DNA from: Bacteroidota bacterium
GTDB lineage: Bacteria > Bacteroidota > Bacteroidia > NS11-12g > UBA955
Assembly: GCA_024103355.1 (NCBI GenBank)
Contig: JAGFIU010000044.1
Span: forward strand, 1-64,000
DNA: 64,000 bases
Reading direction: 5' to 3'
The notes beneath the pieces are model-generated. The model made no database searches. It had not been told where the DNA came from and saw only the letters and a program-made list of their open reading frames with translations. The translations under genes were made by a program, and so were the position numbers. Positions 55,122 through 63,985 of the stretch are shown here, piece after piece; positions within the stretch are counted from its first letter, which is position 1, and each line of letters opens with the position of its first letter.

Positions 55122-56426
55122 ATGAAAAGCCAATTTCAAACAGAAATTTTTCGATTAAACATTTCAAAATCAAGCAGAATTGGATTGGCAATTAGCGGTG
55201 GCGTAGATTCCGTAACACTTTTAGCACTATTGATGGAATCAGGGTTTAATAATATTTTATTGTTGCATGTAAACTATGGACTCAGAGGGCAAGAAAGTGA
55301 CGATGATGAATTATTTGTTAAAAATCTTGCATCACAAAAAGGTGTTGAAATCAAAGTATTAGATGCAAAAAACGAATTTAAAAACCATTCTGCAATTCAG
55401 GAAAAGGCTCGCCAAATAAGATATAAGTGGTTTAATGAATTGGCTGTTTCAGGTCAAATTGAATATATTTTTACAGCACATCACCAAAATGACTTGAGCG
55501 AAACGTTTTTGCTGAATTTATTTAGAAAAACAGGGCTGAGTGGGTTAACAGGGATTCACAGCACAGGAATAATCATCCGCCCTCTTCTACCCTTTTCGAG
55601 AGAACAGATTGAAAACTATGCAAAGCAACATAAAATCGAATGGCGGAATGACAGCAGTAATTTGAAATCAGACTATTCTCGCAACTTTATCAGAAATAAA
55701 ATCATCCCGATTGCAAAAGATAAATTTCCTGAAATTGTAAAAAATATTGCTGCAACTTCAGTGCAGCTCAATCAAGAAAGGGAACTCTTATTGGAGTTGA
55801 TTAACAAAAATTCACAAGAATTTTGGATTCAAAAAAACTTATATACCAAGGTTTTATCACTCAACAAAATCAAAGAATACAACCATGCTTCATTATTGCT
55901 TCATTATTTGTTAGAAGCAGAAGGATTCAGTTATACGCAAACAGAAGAAATGATCCATAGTACAGAATCCGGTAAAGTGTGGGAAAACGAACGATATGCA
56001 GCTTGTACCAGCGAGAATAAACTTTGGGTTATTGCTGCCGGATTGGATTTTGTATCGCATATCTGTAAATGGAAATTAGGTACAGAAAAAGAGATTGACT
56101 TGGGATTAATTAGAATCAGTACAAAACAAATCTTTGAAGATGGCAGTACATTGCTGTTTGACGAATCATATTTAGGTAAAGAAATTGAGTTTCGTTTCTG
56201 GAATTTGGGTGACAATATTCAAATTTCACAAAAGGGGGAAAGCAAAAAACTAAGTGATTTATTTACAGAAAAGAAAATTCCGGTTCTGTTTAGAAAGGCA
56301 ATTCCGGTCTTTTTAATTGACAATCAAGTGATTTGGGTTGCGGGTCTGCGTATTTCATCCGTATTGAACAATCCACAAAATACCAACGCTTCCCTATTTA
56401 TTAGTGTAAAGAACTTATTATTGTAG
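55122..56426 (+). CDS. tilS: tRNA(Ile)-lysidine synthase TilS
   Basis: TilS converts the wobble cytidine of the AUA-reading tRNA-Ile to lysidine. From the ATG at 55122 it has 434 residues. The PP-loop lies in LAISGGVDSVTLLALL near residue 22, and HHQNDLSETFLLNLFRKTGLSGL and NYSRNFIRNKIIP-like (SDYSRNFIRNKIIP) supply the remaining catalytic segment. TilS central and C-terminal domains follow (SQKGESKKLSDLFTEKKIPVLFRKAIPVFL). The in-frame ATG at 55056 is rejected: it precedes a promoter box and gives 22 residues unlike the family. The gene is followed 17 nt later by the metzincin gene. Confidence 0.95.
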   Translation: MKSQFQTEIFRLNISKSSRIGLAISGGVDSVTLLALLMESGFNNILLLHVNYGLRGQESDDDELFVKNLASQKGVEIKVLDAKNEFKNHSAIQEKARQIRYKWFNELAVSGQIEYIFTAHHQNDLSETFLLNLFRKTGLSGLTGIHSTGIIIRPLLPFSREQIENYAKQHKIEWRNDSSNLKSDYSRNFIRNKIIPIAKDKFPEIVKNIAATSVQLNQERELLLELINKNSQEFWIQKNLYTKVLSLNKIKEYNHASLLLHYLLEAEGFSYTQTEEMIHSTESGKVWENERYAACTSENKLWVIAAGLDFVSHICKWKLGTEKEIDLGLIRISTKQIFEDGSTLLFDESYLGKEIEFRFWNLGDNIQISQKGESKKLSDLFTEKKIPVLFRKAIPVFLIDNQVIWVAGLRISSVLNNPQNTNASLFISVKNLLL

Positions 56427-56443
56427 CCTTTAAAAAAATAAAA

Positions 56444-59179
56444 ATGAAAAGAATACTAATACTTATCTTAGCCATCACCTATTCATGGCAATCAAATGCG
56501 GGATGTCCATTGATAAATGTTCCGTTAAAAGACAGAATCAACGAAAATGAAATTGTAGTAGAGGCTACCGTGATTTCGAAATTCTCTTACAAAAACAAGG
56601 CAGATAACTTTATATACACTGCACATACTTTGCAAGTACACAAATATTTTAAAGGGAATCTCAGTAAAGAATTTATCACATTTTTGACAGAAGGAGGTGT
56701 TGTAGGCAATGAGGCACTAGGAGTTAGTCCAAACTTAGAAACTCAAATTGGTCAGAGCGGAATCTTCTTTTTAACAAAAAACATTAGTTGGGATAATCCA
56801 AGCGGAGAGACACAAACTTTCTATTCAAAAACAGGGCCTCTGGGCTTTATTTATTACGATTATTTCAAAAAAGAAGCTTTTGACAACTTGAACCAATGGG
56901 GCGAGGTTCAAAACAATTTGATACCTCAAATAAAATCATTAACAAACCAAGAAATTGTGGTGTCACAGTTGAATGAACCAAAAGTTGGTGGTAGAAGAGC
57001 AACTCCCACAATCACAAGTTTCTCACCTACTTCAATGGTTTCAGGAACACAACAAATTTTAACCATAACCGGTACCGGATTTGGAGCAACTCGTGGTAAT
57101 GGTTTTGTGCAATTCCCCGATGCTAATAGCGGTGGAAGCGGCTATATTATTCCCAATAAGGGAGATTATGTTTCTTGGACAGATACCGAAATCAAATTAA
57201 AAGTTTTGACCAGAGCGGGAACAGGAAAATTCAAAGTATTTAATAATGCCGGAGATAATGTTACTTCATCTTCAAATCTTACAATTAATTGGGCTCACTT
57301 GAATGTCAATTATTTTGGTCCACCCAACGTTCCGGATACAACCGCTTTTGAAACTCAACATATAGGTGAAAATGGTAACGGAGGTATTACATGGATTTGG
57401 GATTCACAATTTATCACAAACACCCCTGCTGTTGGTTCATTTATTCGAGCTTTAGAATCATGGCGATGCAATACACTCATCAATTGGGATACAGCCGGAA
57501 TTGAATCAAATGACACAATGCTCAAAGACAGTAAAAACATGGTATTTTTTGACAAAGGCTGGATGGGTTCATCAGTTTTGGGGACTTGTTATTCGTATTA
57601 CATGGGATGTTATACTCCCGGAGGAATGAATTGGTACGTTATAGGTCTTGATATCGTATTCAAAAAAACATATAATTGGGAATTCGGCCCAACTACGGCT
57701 TCAGGAGGAAAAACTGACTTCGAATCAGTTGCATTACATGAACTCGGACACGGACACCAATTAGGACACGTTATTAATTCAAACAATGTGATGCACTATT
57801 CGATTGGTGCAAACCAGAATAAGAGAACATTACAAACCAATGACACCGCATGTGGAAATTATGTTATGAGAAAAAGCATTACTTCAGTTTGTGGCAACCC
57901 CGCAATGGTGCTCATTAACCCCGGAGCATGCCAATTTGTTCCGTTGGTTGCTGATTTTAGCGTTGATAAATCTAATGTTTGCGCAAAAGATACTGTTATT
58001 TTCAGCGATTTGTCTCAAGGCAATATAAGCACTTGGAGTTGGGATTTTGGACTTGGAGCATCTCCGGCAACCGCAACCGGACAAGGCCCTCATAAAGTAA
58101 TTTATAATATTGGAGGAAATAAAACCGTAAAGCTAGACATCACATCAGGAGCAGCATCTGATAGCAAACAATATACAGCAATGGTTTCTGTGAAGTCCAC
58201 ATCTCAACCTGTTGCTGATTTTAACTCTACATTTGTAAAAGGATGTGAAATATCATTTTCTGTGATAGACCCTATTCCTACCACCACTTATTCTTGGGAT
58301 TTTGATGGACAAGGTACAGCAACCGGAAATAACAGTTCTTTTATTTTTTCTAGTGGCGGAACTGTTAATGTTAAATTAACCGCAACCAATTCTTGCAACT
58401 CAATAGATGAATCCAAAGCAATTAGCTTTATATGTACAGACTTCTCAACAGATGTTCAAGAAGCTTGCATAGAAGACACAGTAACTTTTACCAATCTTTC
58501 CGGTCCTGCCAACACCACAACTTGGAATTTTGGAATCGGAGCAAATCCTCCAACAGCAACCGGTGTCGGACCTCATAAAGTTGTTTATAGCAGCGGTGGC
58601 AGCAAATCAATTACAATTTCTACCTCAGATGCCAATTCAAGTCAAAGTGTAACCAATAATATTCTTATCAAAAATGCTAACCACCCAATAGCAGGTTTCT
58701 CTTATGATTACAAAGGAAATTTTGAATTTGGGTTTACAAACACCTCTAACGGCATTAATAACACATACAATTGGGATTTTGGAGATGGCAATACAAGTAC
58801 TGATAAAGACCCTTTATACAAATACAGCAATAACCCTAACGGATTTGTTGTCGTACTTACTGCCGAGAATGCGTGTGACACTAGTAGTTTCAGCATGACT
58901 TTACCTAACCATTTATCTGTTCAAAGTCTTAACAATTCTCGCTTGTGGTCTATTTATCCAAACCCCACTAAATCATTATTGAACATACGGTCTGAGGATA
59001 ATACTCACATTCAGAAAATTATAATTACAGATATTTTAGGAAAATCAGTCCTAATAAAAACCTTTGATGCTCAAATCTCTGAGTATTCTTTCAGTGTTCA
59101 ATCACTCTCTAATGGTGTATACACAATAAGTATATACAGCGAGAATGGAATGTTCAAGCAACTATTTAATAAGGAATAG
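56444..59179 (+). CDS. Secreted metzincin-like metalloprotease with IPT, PKD and T9SS type A domains
   Basis: 911 residues. Signal peptide to about SNAG. The N-terminal domain (about 20-180) is followed by an IPT/TIG domain (ITSFSPTSMVSGTQQILTITGTGFG, about 188-280). The protease domain holds the zinc site HELGHGHQLGH (His432, Glu433, His436, His442); the usual Gly of HExxHxxGxxH is Gln here. The NNVMHYS Met-turn follows. Downstream are PKD domains (WSWDFGLGA, YSWDFDGQG, YNWDFGDGN) and the type A sorting domain starting IYPNPTKSLLNI. It would act outside the cell on proteins. Its transcript ends at a terminator inside the overlapping coaE gene. Confidence 0.88.
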   Translation: MKRILILILAITYSWQSNAGCPLINVPLKDRINENEIVVEATVISKFSYKNKADNFIYTAHTLQVHKYFKGNLSKEFITFLTEGGVVGNEALGVSPNLETQIGQSGIFFLTKNISWDNPSGETQTFYSKTGPLGFIYYDYFKKEAFDNLNQWGEVQNNLIPQIKSLTNQEIVVSQLNEPKVGGRRATPTITSFSPTSMVSGTQQILTITGTGFGATRGNGFVQFPDANSGGSGYIIPNKGDYVSWTDTEIKLKVLTRAGTGKFKVFNNAGDNVTSSSNLTINWAHLNVNYFGPPNVPDTTAFETQHIGENGNGGITWIWDSQFITNTPAVGSFIRALESWRCNTLINWDTAGIESNDTMLKDSKNMVFFDKGWMGSSVLGTCYSYYMGCYTPGGMNWYVIGLDIVFKKTYNWEFGPTTASGGKTDFESVALHELGHGHQLGHVINSNNVMHYSIGANQNKRTLQTNDTACGNYVMRKSITSVCGNPAMVLINPGACQFVPLVADFSVDKSNVCAKDTVIFSDLSQGNISTWSWDFGLGASPATATGQGPHKVIYNIGGNKTVKLDITSGAASDSKQYTAMVSVKSTSQPVADFNSTFVKGCEISFSVIDPIPTTTYSWDFDGQGTATGNNSSFIFSSGGTVNVKLTATNSCNSIDESKAISFICTDFSTDVQEACIEDTVTFTNLSGPANTTTWNFGIGANPPTATGVGPHKVVYSSGGSKSITISTSDANSSQSVTNNILIKNANHPIAGFSYDYKGNFEFGFTNTSNGINNTYNWDFGDGNTSTDKDPLYKYSNNPNGFVVVLTAENACDTSSFSMTLPNHLSVQSLNNSRLWSIYPNPTKSLLNIRSEDNTHIQKIIITDILGKSVLIKTFDAQISEYSFSVQSLSNGVYTISIYSENGMFKQLFNKE

Positions 59180-59756
59180 ATAATATTTGTTTATGCAAAC
59201 TGATAACCTGCGGGATGATCATTTCTCGCAGGTTATTTTTTATAACAAAGTCTGCAAGTTTAATTTTTTCTTCATCCGGCATCTGTTTTTCTATTCTTCT
59301 GAGTACCTCATCCCTGCTAATATTATCACGTTCACAAACCCGTTGGATTTTTAATTCCTTGTCTGCAACAACCATAATTGTTTTGTCTAAAAATTTGTAG
59401 GAACCCGACTCAAATAGGATGGCAGCCTCTTTTAGAGTATATGGGAAATGTTTGTGTTTTTCACAAAATTCAGCGTAATCATCTGCTACTCGCGGATGAA
59501 TAATTTGATTGAGCTTTTGGAGTTTATAGCTATCGTTGAAAACAATTGATGCAATAAATTTTCTGTTATAAGAACCGAAAGCATAAGCCTGATTGCCAAA
59601 TTCAGCAGTAATTTCTCTAATAATATCAGGATGATGTTCTGTTAGCCACAGTGCTCTTTCATCGGCATTGTAATAGGGTATTCCAAGGAAAACAAAAACA
59701 GCGGAAACTGTAGATTTTCCGCTGCCTATTCCTCCGGTTATGCCAACCCTAAGCAT
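59166..59756 (-). CDS. coaE: Dephospho-CoA kinase
   Basis: CoaE phosphorylates dephospho-CoA in the last step of coenzyme A synthesis. The 196-residue protein has the P-loop GITGGIGSGKSTVS near residue 6, the LGIPYYNADERAL core, IIHPRVADDYAEF, the LKEAAILFESGSYKFLDK segment, and the RVCERDNISRDEVLRRIEKQM lid. The last 14 nt overlap the 3' end of the convergent metzincin gene. Its gene context (nusB, DUF1573, yajC, coaE) is conserved in Bacteroidota, though the usual YbbR gene is missing between yajC and coaE. Confidence 0.95.
   Translation of the reverse strand: MLRVGITGGIGSGKSTVSAVFVFLGIPYYNADERALWLTEHHPDIIREITAEFGNQAYAFGSYNRKFIASIVFNDSYKLQKLNQIIHPRVADDYAEFCEKHKHFPYTLKEAAILFESGSYKFLDKTIMVVADKELKIQRVCERDNISRDEVLRRIEKQMPDEEKIKLADFVIKNNLREMIIPQVISLHKQILSIPY
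59203..59241 (+). terminator. Strong intrinsic terminator inside coaE coding sequence
   Basis: ATAACCTGCG (59203-59212) pairs perfectly with CGCAGGTTAT (59227-59236) and a TTTTT run follows to 59241. It lies 24 nt after the metzincin stop and within the last codons of coaE on the other strand (NNLREMIIPQVI). Confidence 0.85.
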
Positions 59757-59765
59757 AACTAATTA

Positions 59766-60092
59766 TTATTTTGCAGGATTACCCTGCGCTGCAAGGCTCA
59801 AATCTGCTGAGATTCCTGATTTTTCAATTACAAAGCTAGTTGTTCCTTCACATTCAATTGTTACTTTAGAATCTTGAATAGATGAAACTTTGCCATGAAT
59901 ACCACCGGTTGTAACAACCTTATCGCCCTTCTTCAATTCCTCCAAAAATTTTCTGGTTTTCTTATTTTTTCTAGTCTGTGGGAGAATCATGAAAAAATAA
60001 AAAACAACAATAATAAGAATTAACGGCAAAAATTGACCGATTCCGCCTCCTGCTGGGGCCGCTGTTTGTAATAGAATACTTGTAAATAGCAT
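59766..60092 (-). CDS. yajC: Preprotein translocase subunit YajC
   Basis: 108 residues. A single TM helix (FLPLILIIVVFYFFMIL) is followed by the family motif PQTRKNKKTRKFLEELKKGDKVVTTGGIHGKV. YajC associates with SecDF, encoded separately at 39.2-42.2 kb. It starts 12 nt after the DUF1573 gene and is followed by coaE after 9 nt. Confidence 0.95.
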   Translation of the reverse strand: MLFTSILLQTAAPAGGGIGQFLPLILIIVVFYFFMILPQTRKNKKTRKFLEELKKGDKVVTTGGIHGKVSSIQDSKVTIECEGTTSFVIEKSGISADLSLAAQGNPAK

Positions 60093-60104
60093 GAATGAAA
60101 TATA

Positions 60105-60563
60105 TTATTTTGATTTAGGTAAGACAGTTGCTTTGATTGTCAAATATGCGTTGGCATCTTTAGAATTGGTTGAAACAGTAACTCGTTTGGTATTTTCTCC
60201 TACTTTCCCTGAACTGTTAAACGATACTGTGATTTTACTCTCTTGTCCGGGTTTAATTGGTTCTTTTGGGAAAACCGGAACCGTACAACCACAATCTCCT
60301 TTTGCTTCAGAAATCAGCAAATTGGATGTGCCTGCATTTTTAAATTTAAATGTAGTTTCCACTATTTCCCCTTCAGAAATGGTACCGAAATCATGTTCAT
60401 ATTCTTCAAAAACAATTTCTGCCATCCCTTTGGACGAACCATTAGGGTTTTCTGCTGTAGCATTGTCTTTGATTACATCTGTAGAAATAGAAGAATTTTC
60501 CGATTGACCGCAGCCAAAACTTAATATGGCTGCTACACAAGCTATAAGATAGATTCTTTTCAT
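60105..60563 (-). CDS. DUF1573 domain-containing lipoprotein
   Basis: 152 residues. The signal sequence ends with FGCGQ, so Cys19 is probably lipidated. The DUF1573 domain spans residues about 50-150 with the signature VFEEYEHDFGTISEGEIVETTFKFKNAGTSNLLI and GDCGCTVP. The domain is a beta-sandwich of Ig/ASPM-type fold, widespread in Bacteroidota and of unknown role. It has its own -7 box and sits between nusB and yajC, in the conserved order for the phylum. Confidence 0.88.
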   Translation of the reverse strand: MKRIYLIACVAAILSFGCGQSENSSISTDVIKDNATAENPNGSSKGMAEIVFEEYEHDFGTISEGEIVETTFKFKNAGTSNLLISEAKGDCGCTVPVFPKEPIKPGQESKITVSFNSSGKVGENTKRVTVSTNSKDANAYLTIKATVLPKSK

Positions 60564-60586
60564 TTTATTATTTCAATAACAAAGTG

Positions 60587-60594
60587 CAAAAGTA
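60587..60594 (-). promoter_or_regulatory. -7 promoter box for the DUF1573-yajC-coaE operon
   Basis: TACTTTTG on the minus strand, 23 nt upstream of the DUF1573 ATG at 60563. Confidence 0.5.
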
Positions 60595-60601
60595 TTGTTT
60601 T

Positions 60602-61546
60602 TTAATTGTCTCGCAAACCTCTTCCCTCTTTCTTAATTTTACCCTCAGTTAGCAACAAGTCTTTTGTTTTATCCAATACTCCATTGATAAAAATATGACT
60701 CTTATCTGTACTGAATGATTTGGCTAAATCAATGTATTCATTAATAGTAACTTTCAATGGAATAGTTGGAAAATATAAGAACTCGGTCATTGCCATCTCC
60801 ATAAGAATTATGTCAACTTTGGCAATACGCTCGGTATCCCAAGATTTGGCAATTTCACGCAATATTTTTTGATACGTTTGGCTTTCAGTAGTTGTTCTTT
60901 CAATCAGCACTTTCACAAAGTCATAATCTTCTTCTTCGTCTTTGTATATTTTCTGAATAAACAGCTTTTGCTCTTTAAATGAATTCTTTAATGAATCTGA
61001 AAGCATCTGATAGAAGGAAAATACATCATAATCCCAGTTATAATATATATCTGTTACTTCATCCTGAAAAACAGTACAAGTCTCAAATAAATACCCATAA
61101 AATGTAAGGAGAAACTCTTCTTGTTGCTTTGCATTTGGCGAATCAAAAACCAAATAATCTCTGTAGAAATCGGTGCTTTTGAGTTCCTTGAAAATTTTCT
61201 CCAATAATTCTCCGTGATTCTTCCAATCGTAAGGTGATTTTTTTAGAAGTTTTTCGAGTGGCTCGGAACTATCAATATAGGATACAAACAAGTTGTCTTC
61301 TAAAAAAGATGACTCTCTTATTTTTTCTTTATCAGGAAAATATTTTGACAGTTCAAAGTCCTTTTCAGATAATAGATAATGAGCTAAGGCCGATGGAAGC
61401 ATGAGCAGATGACAATAGAATTTTTCAAACAAATCGATGTTTTGGTTAAACTCTTTTAGAATTGCCCTTGGCTCAGTTTCACCCTTAGCCCTCCCTGAAA
61501 ATATGGTCTGAAAGGCTTTAATTCTTAAATTTCTTCGTGCAAGCAT
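60602..61546 (-). CDS. nusB: Transcription antitermination protein NusB
   Basis: About 314 residues from the ATG at 61546, where the family opening LARRNLRIKAFQTIFSG begins; a start at 61651 adds 35 unrelated residues. The canonical NusB domain is in the C-terminal half: VKVLIERTTTESQTYQKILREIAKSWDTERIAKVDIILMEMAMTEFLYFPTIPLKVTINEYIDLAKSFSTDK. The long N-terminal half is the usual Bacteroidota form, about twice the E. coli length. NusB with NusE forms the rRNA antitermination complex. A TATTTTCG near-box lies 19 nt upstream of the start. Confidence 0.92.
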   Translation of the reverse strand: MLARRNLRIKAFQTIFSGRAKGETEPRAILKEFNQNIDLFEKFYCHLLMLPSALAHYLLSEKDFELSKYFPDKEKIRESSFLEDNLFVSYIDSSEPLEKLLKKSPYDWKNHGELLEKIFKELKSTDFYRDYLVFDSPNAKQQEEFLLTFYGYLFETCTVFQDEVTDIYYNWDYDVFSFYQMLSDSLKNSFKEQKLFIQKIYKDEEEDYDFVKVLIERTTTESQTYQKILREIAKSWDTERIAKVDIILMEMAMTEFLYFPTIPLKVTINEYIDLAKSFSTDKSHIFINGVLDKTKDLLLTEGKIKKEGRGLRDN

Positions 61547-61687
61547 AGAGAACTTTTGGAGGCGCGAAAATAGCTTAATATCTCTGCAAAAAATCAATTT
61601 TTTTGATAATAAATAAACCCTTGTATCAAGAGATAAATTTAAAGTAATCATGTTTACAAAGCAGTTCTGCTTGTTTTAATTTGCAGC

Positions 61688-62767
61688 ATGAAAAAAGTTG
61701 CCAAATTTATTTTCTTGTTTGGGATTGTATCCCTGATGCTATCTTGCAATCTCAACCAAAATAAATCAAAAGTATTTGTAGGGAAGGAATTGATAAAGTA
61801 TTCAAGCCTTTTGTCAATTAAAGAGAGTGAGGACAGCTTTATGATTTCAGTTAAGACATCCGAAAACAAGCAGCTTCAATATAGCATAAGCAAAAACGAC
61901 CCTATTCCATATCAGAGAATGGTCTCTCTATCTTCTGTATTTACCGGATTTATATGTGAGATAAATGCCCAAAACTCAATCATTGCAGTAGATGACATCG
62001 ACTACATCAGTAATCCTGATTTGGTAGAAAGGAATAAATCCGGCAACCTCCCTTCGGTCAGCAAGGGAGGAAGTTTAAATCCCGAATTACTCATCAGTTT
62101 ACATCCTGATTTGGTAATACATTCGGGTTACGGTGAACTTTCAGATGTAATGACTCACAACCTATCAACTGCCGGTATTCCATTGTTTTTGTGCAATAAT
62201 TATCTGGAAGAAAGTCCTCTCGGTCGCGCTGAATGGATTAAAGCCTTTGGAATTTTATGTGGAAAAAAACAAGAATCATTTTTACTTTTTGAAAAAATTG
62301 AAAAGGAATACCTAAGTCTTAAAAATACAAAATTTAACCATCATCCGAAAGTTATGGCGGGGATTCTCTTTGGCGGTATTTGGGACGTTCCCGGTTCTTT
62401 GAGCTATACTGCACAACTTATAAAAGATGCCGGTGGGGATTATTTATGGCAAAATGAGGGTAAAGAAGGTAGAATTCCTCTGAGTCTTGAAATGGTAGCC
62501 AAAAAAGCACTAGATGCCGATGTTTGGATACATCCGGGTGCTTATAAAAGTTTATTGAATATGAAAAATGAAGAACCTCGTTATGCTGATTTTAAACCAT
62601 TCAGAAACAAAAAGATTTTTAACAATAATAAACAACTCAACGAAAAAGGCGGTAATGCATTTTGGGAAACAGCACCCGTCAGACCACAAACTGTACTAAA
62701 AGATTTAATTCAGATTTTCCATTCAGATTCGATTTCCAATCTCGTTTACTATCAAAGATTAGAATAA
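61688..62767 (+). CDS. BtuF-like ABC substrate-binding lipoprotein
   Basis: 359 residues. The signal sequence ends in the lipobox MLSC (about residue 19). The fold is of the periplasmic-binding family 2 type: QRMVSLSSVFTGFICEINAQNSIIAVDDIDYISNPDLV, LISLHPDLVIHSGYG, and NYLEESPLGRAEWIKAFGILCGKKQES. The PLSLEMVAKKALDADVWIHPGAYKS segment is in the second lobe. Such proteins bind cobalamin, siderophores or heme. No permease or ATPase is nearby. The N-terminal half has a longer linker than typical BtuF. Confidence 0.85.
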   Translation: MKKVAKFIFLFGIVSLMLSCNLNQNKSKVFVGKELIKYSSLLSIKESEDSFMISVKTSENKQLQYSISKNDPIPYQRMVSLSSVFTGFICEINAQNSIIAVDDIDYISNPDLVERNKSGNLPSVSKGGSLNPELLISLHPDLVIHSGYGELSDVMTHNLSTAGIPLFLCNNYLEESPLGRAEWIKAFGILCGKKQESFLLFEKIEKEYLSLKNTKFNHHPKVMAGILFGGIWDVPGSLSYTAQLIKDAGGDYLWQNEGKEGRIPLSLEMVAKKALDADVWIHPGAYKSLLNMKNEEPRYADFKPFRNKKIFNNNKQLNEKGGNAFWETAPVRPQTVLKDLIQIFHSDSISNLVYYQRLE

Positions 62768-62780
62768 AATTAAGTATTGC

Positions 62781-63338
62781 TCAAGGATTAAGCCTGTTAA
62801 ACCAAGCAATATAAGCATCCACAACTTTTTTCAAGAAATCAAAAGTGCGTTGGTCCGTTAAATTATTCTCGCTGTCAAACATATCAGGACTGACCTTAGC
62901 CAAGTAGGCTTCCGGTTGTTGCATAGTAAAAACATTCAAGAAAGTCAGACTCTGACGCAAGTGATGATTTGCACCAAAACCAGAAATATTCCCGGTTGAC
63001 ATACTGACAATTGCTCCCGGTTTGCCTGTCCAACAATTTTGTCCGGGAGGACGCGAAGCTATGTCCAGCGCGTTCTTAAGAGCTGCCGACATTGAACGAT
63101 TATATTCCGGTGTAACAAAAATAACCCCATCAAGAGTCTTGATTGTATTTCTAAATGCAATATAGTCTTGATGTATATTGGTTTCAGTATCCAAATCCTG
63201 ATTATAAAATGGCAAGTGACCTATAGGAATAAAAGTAAACACAAACCCCTGAGGTGCCATGGATTGAATATTCAAAGCAATCTTTTTTGAAAGTGAGTCT
63301 GCTCTGAGACTTCCCACAATTATACCTATATTTTTCAT
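62781..63338 (-). CDS. NADPH-dependent FMN reductase family protein
   Basis: 185 residues of the flavodoxin-like NADPH-FMN reductase family. The flavin phosphate loop GSLRADSLSKKIA is near residue 9. TPEYNRSMSAALKNALD carries the family motif near residue 77, and the PGAIVSMSTGNISGFGANHHLRQSL segment is conserved. Members reduce quinones, chromate or azo dyes; the substrate is not predictable. It starts 5 nt after the coiled-coil protein gene. Confidence 0.92.
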   Translation of the reverse strand: MKNIGIIVGSLRADSLSKKIALNIQSMAPQGFVFTFIPIGHLPFYNQDLDTETNIHQDYIAFRNTIKTLDGVIFVTPEYNRSMSAALKNALDIASRPPGQNCWTGKPGAIVSMSTGNISGFGANHHLRQSLTFLNVFTMQQPEAYLAKVSPDMFDSENNLTDQRTFDFLKKVVDAYIAWFNRLNP

Positions 63339-63343
63339 GGATG

Positions 63344-63985
63344 TTATTTTTTCTGCTTTTGCAAATCATCTAACACTTGCTTTTGCTTATCAATTTCCGT
63401 TGCGATGGACTCGTATTTCTTCTTGTTCTTCTCGATTTTCTTATTCAACTTCTCAATCTTTTTGCTGTATTTGCGCTCTTTCTTCATTTTGGATTTATAT
63501 TCCTTCTCTAAACTATTAATCTTCTTTTCTTGAGCAACAATTTTGGCGTTTAGTTGATAAGCATCAATTTCTTTCTGAAATTCAGGAGCAAACATTGATA
63601 ATGAAGCATAAACTTTAGGCTCGGATGAAGTACTCACAAAATTATCATACCCCATAGAAACCAATATAACTAATGTGGATGTTTTCTTATTACCTTCTAT
63701 TTTATAGTAGATATCACCCTTTTCAAAAGGCATAATATCCCAACTTGCAGCTTTATATTGGACAAATCCGGAACTGCTCGTTTTCTTGCCATTGATTACT
63801 TTAGGAAAATATTGTTCTGCTACTTTGCTTAAATCACTTTTTGAAACATTGTATTCAATTGAATAAGCAGCAACATCTGATTTATTAAAAGACACTTTGG
63901 TTTCCTTCACTTTTTGCGCTTGAAGTGTGTTCAGAAAAAATCCAAATACTATTAATACGGTAAAACTTAAAACTTTCTTTAACAT
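63344..63985 (-). CDS. Secreted protein with C-terminal coiled coil, unknown function
   Basis: 213 residues from the ATG at 63985; the TTG at 63994 is in frame and less likely. Signal peptide cleaved near TLQAQ. The mature N-terminal half is beta-rich (VSFNKSDVAAYSIEYNVSKSDLSKVA), and residues about 150-213 form a lysine-rich coiled coil (KKINSLEKEYKSKMKKERK then KIEKLNKKIEKNKK). I do not recognise a family. It is predicted to be periplasmic or surface-associated and is co-transcribed with the FMN reductase gene. Confidence 0.72.
   Translation of the reverse strand: MLKKVLSFTVLIVFGFFLNTLQAQKVKETKVSFNKSDVAAYSIEYNVSKSDLSKVAEQYFPKVINGKKTSSSGFVQYKAASWDIMPFEKGDIYYKIEGNKKTSTLVILVSMGYDNFVSTSSEPKVYASLSMFAPEFQKEIDAYQLNAKIVAQEKKINSLEKEYKSKMKKERKYSKKIEKLNKKIEKNKKKYESIATEIDKQKQVLDDLQKQKK

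Noticed and set aside
61547-61687. Cobalamin riboswitch before the BtuF-like gene
   Set aside because: Only about 140 nt are available and the conserved B12-box pattern was not seen.
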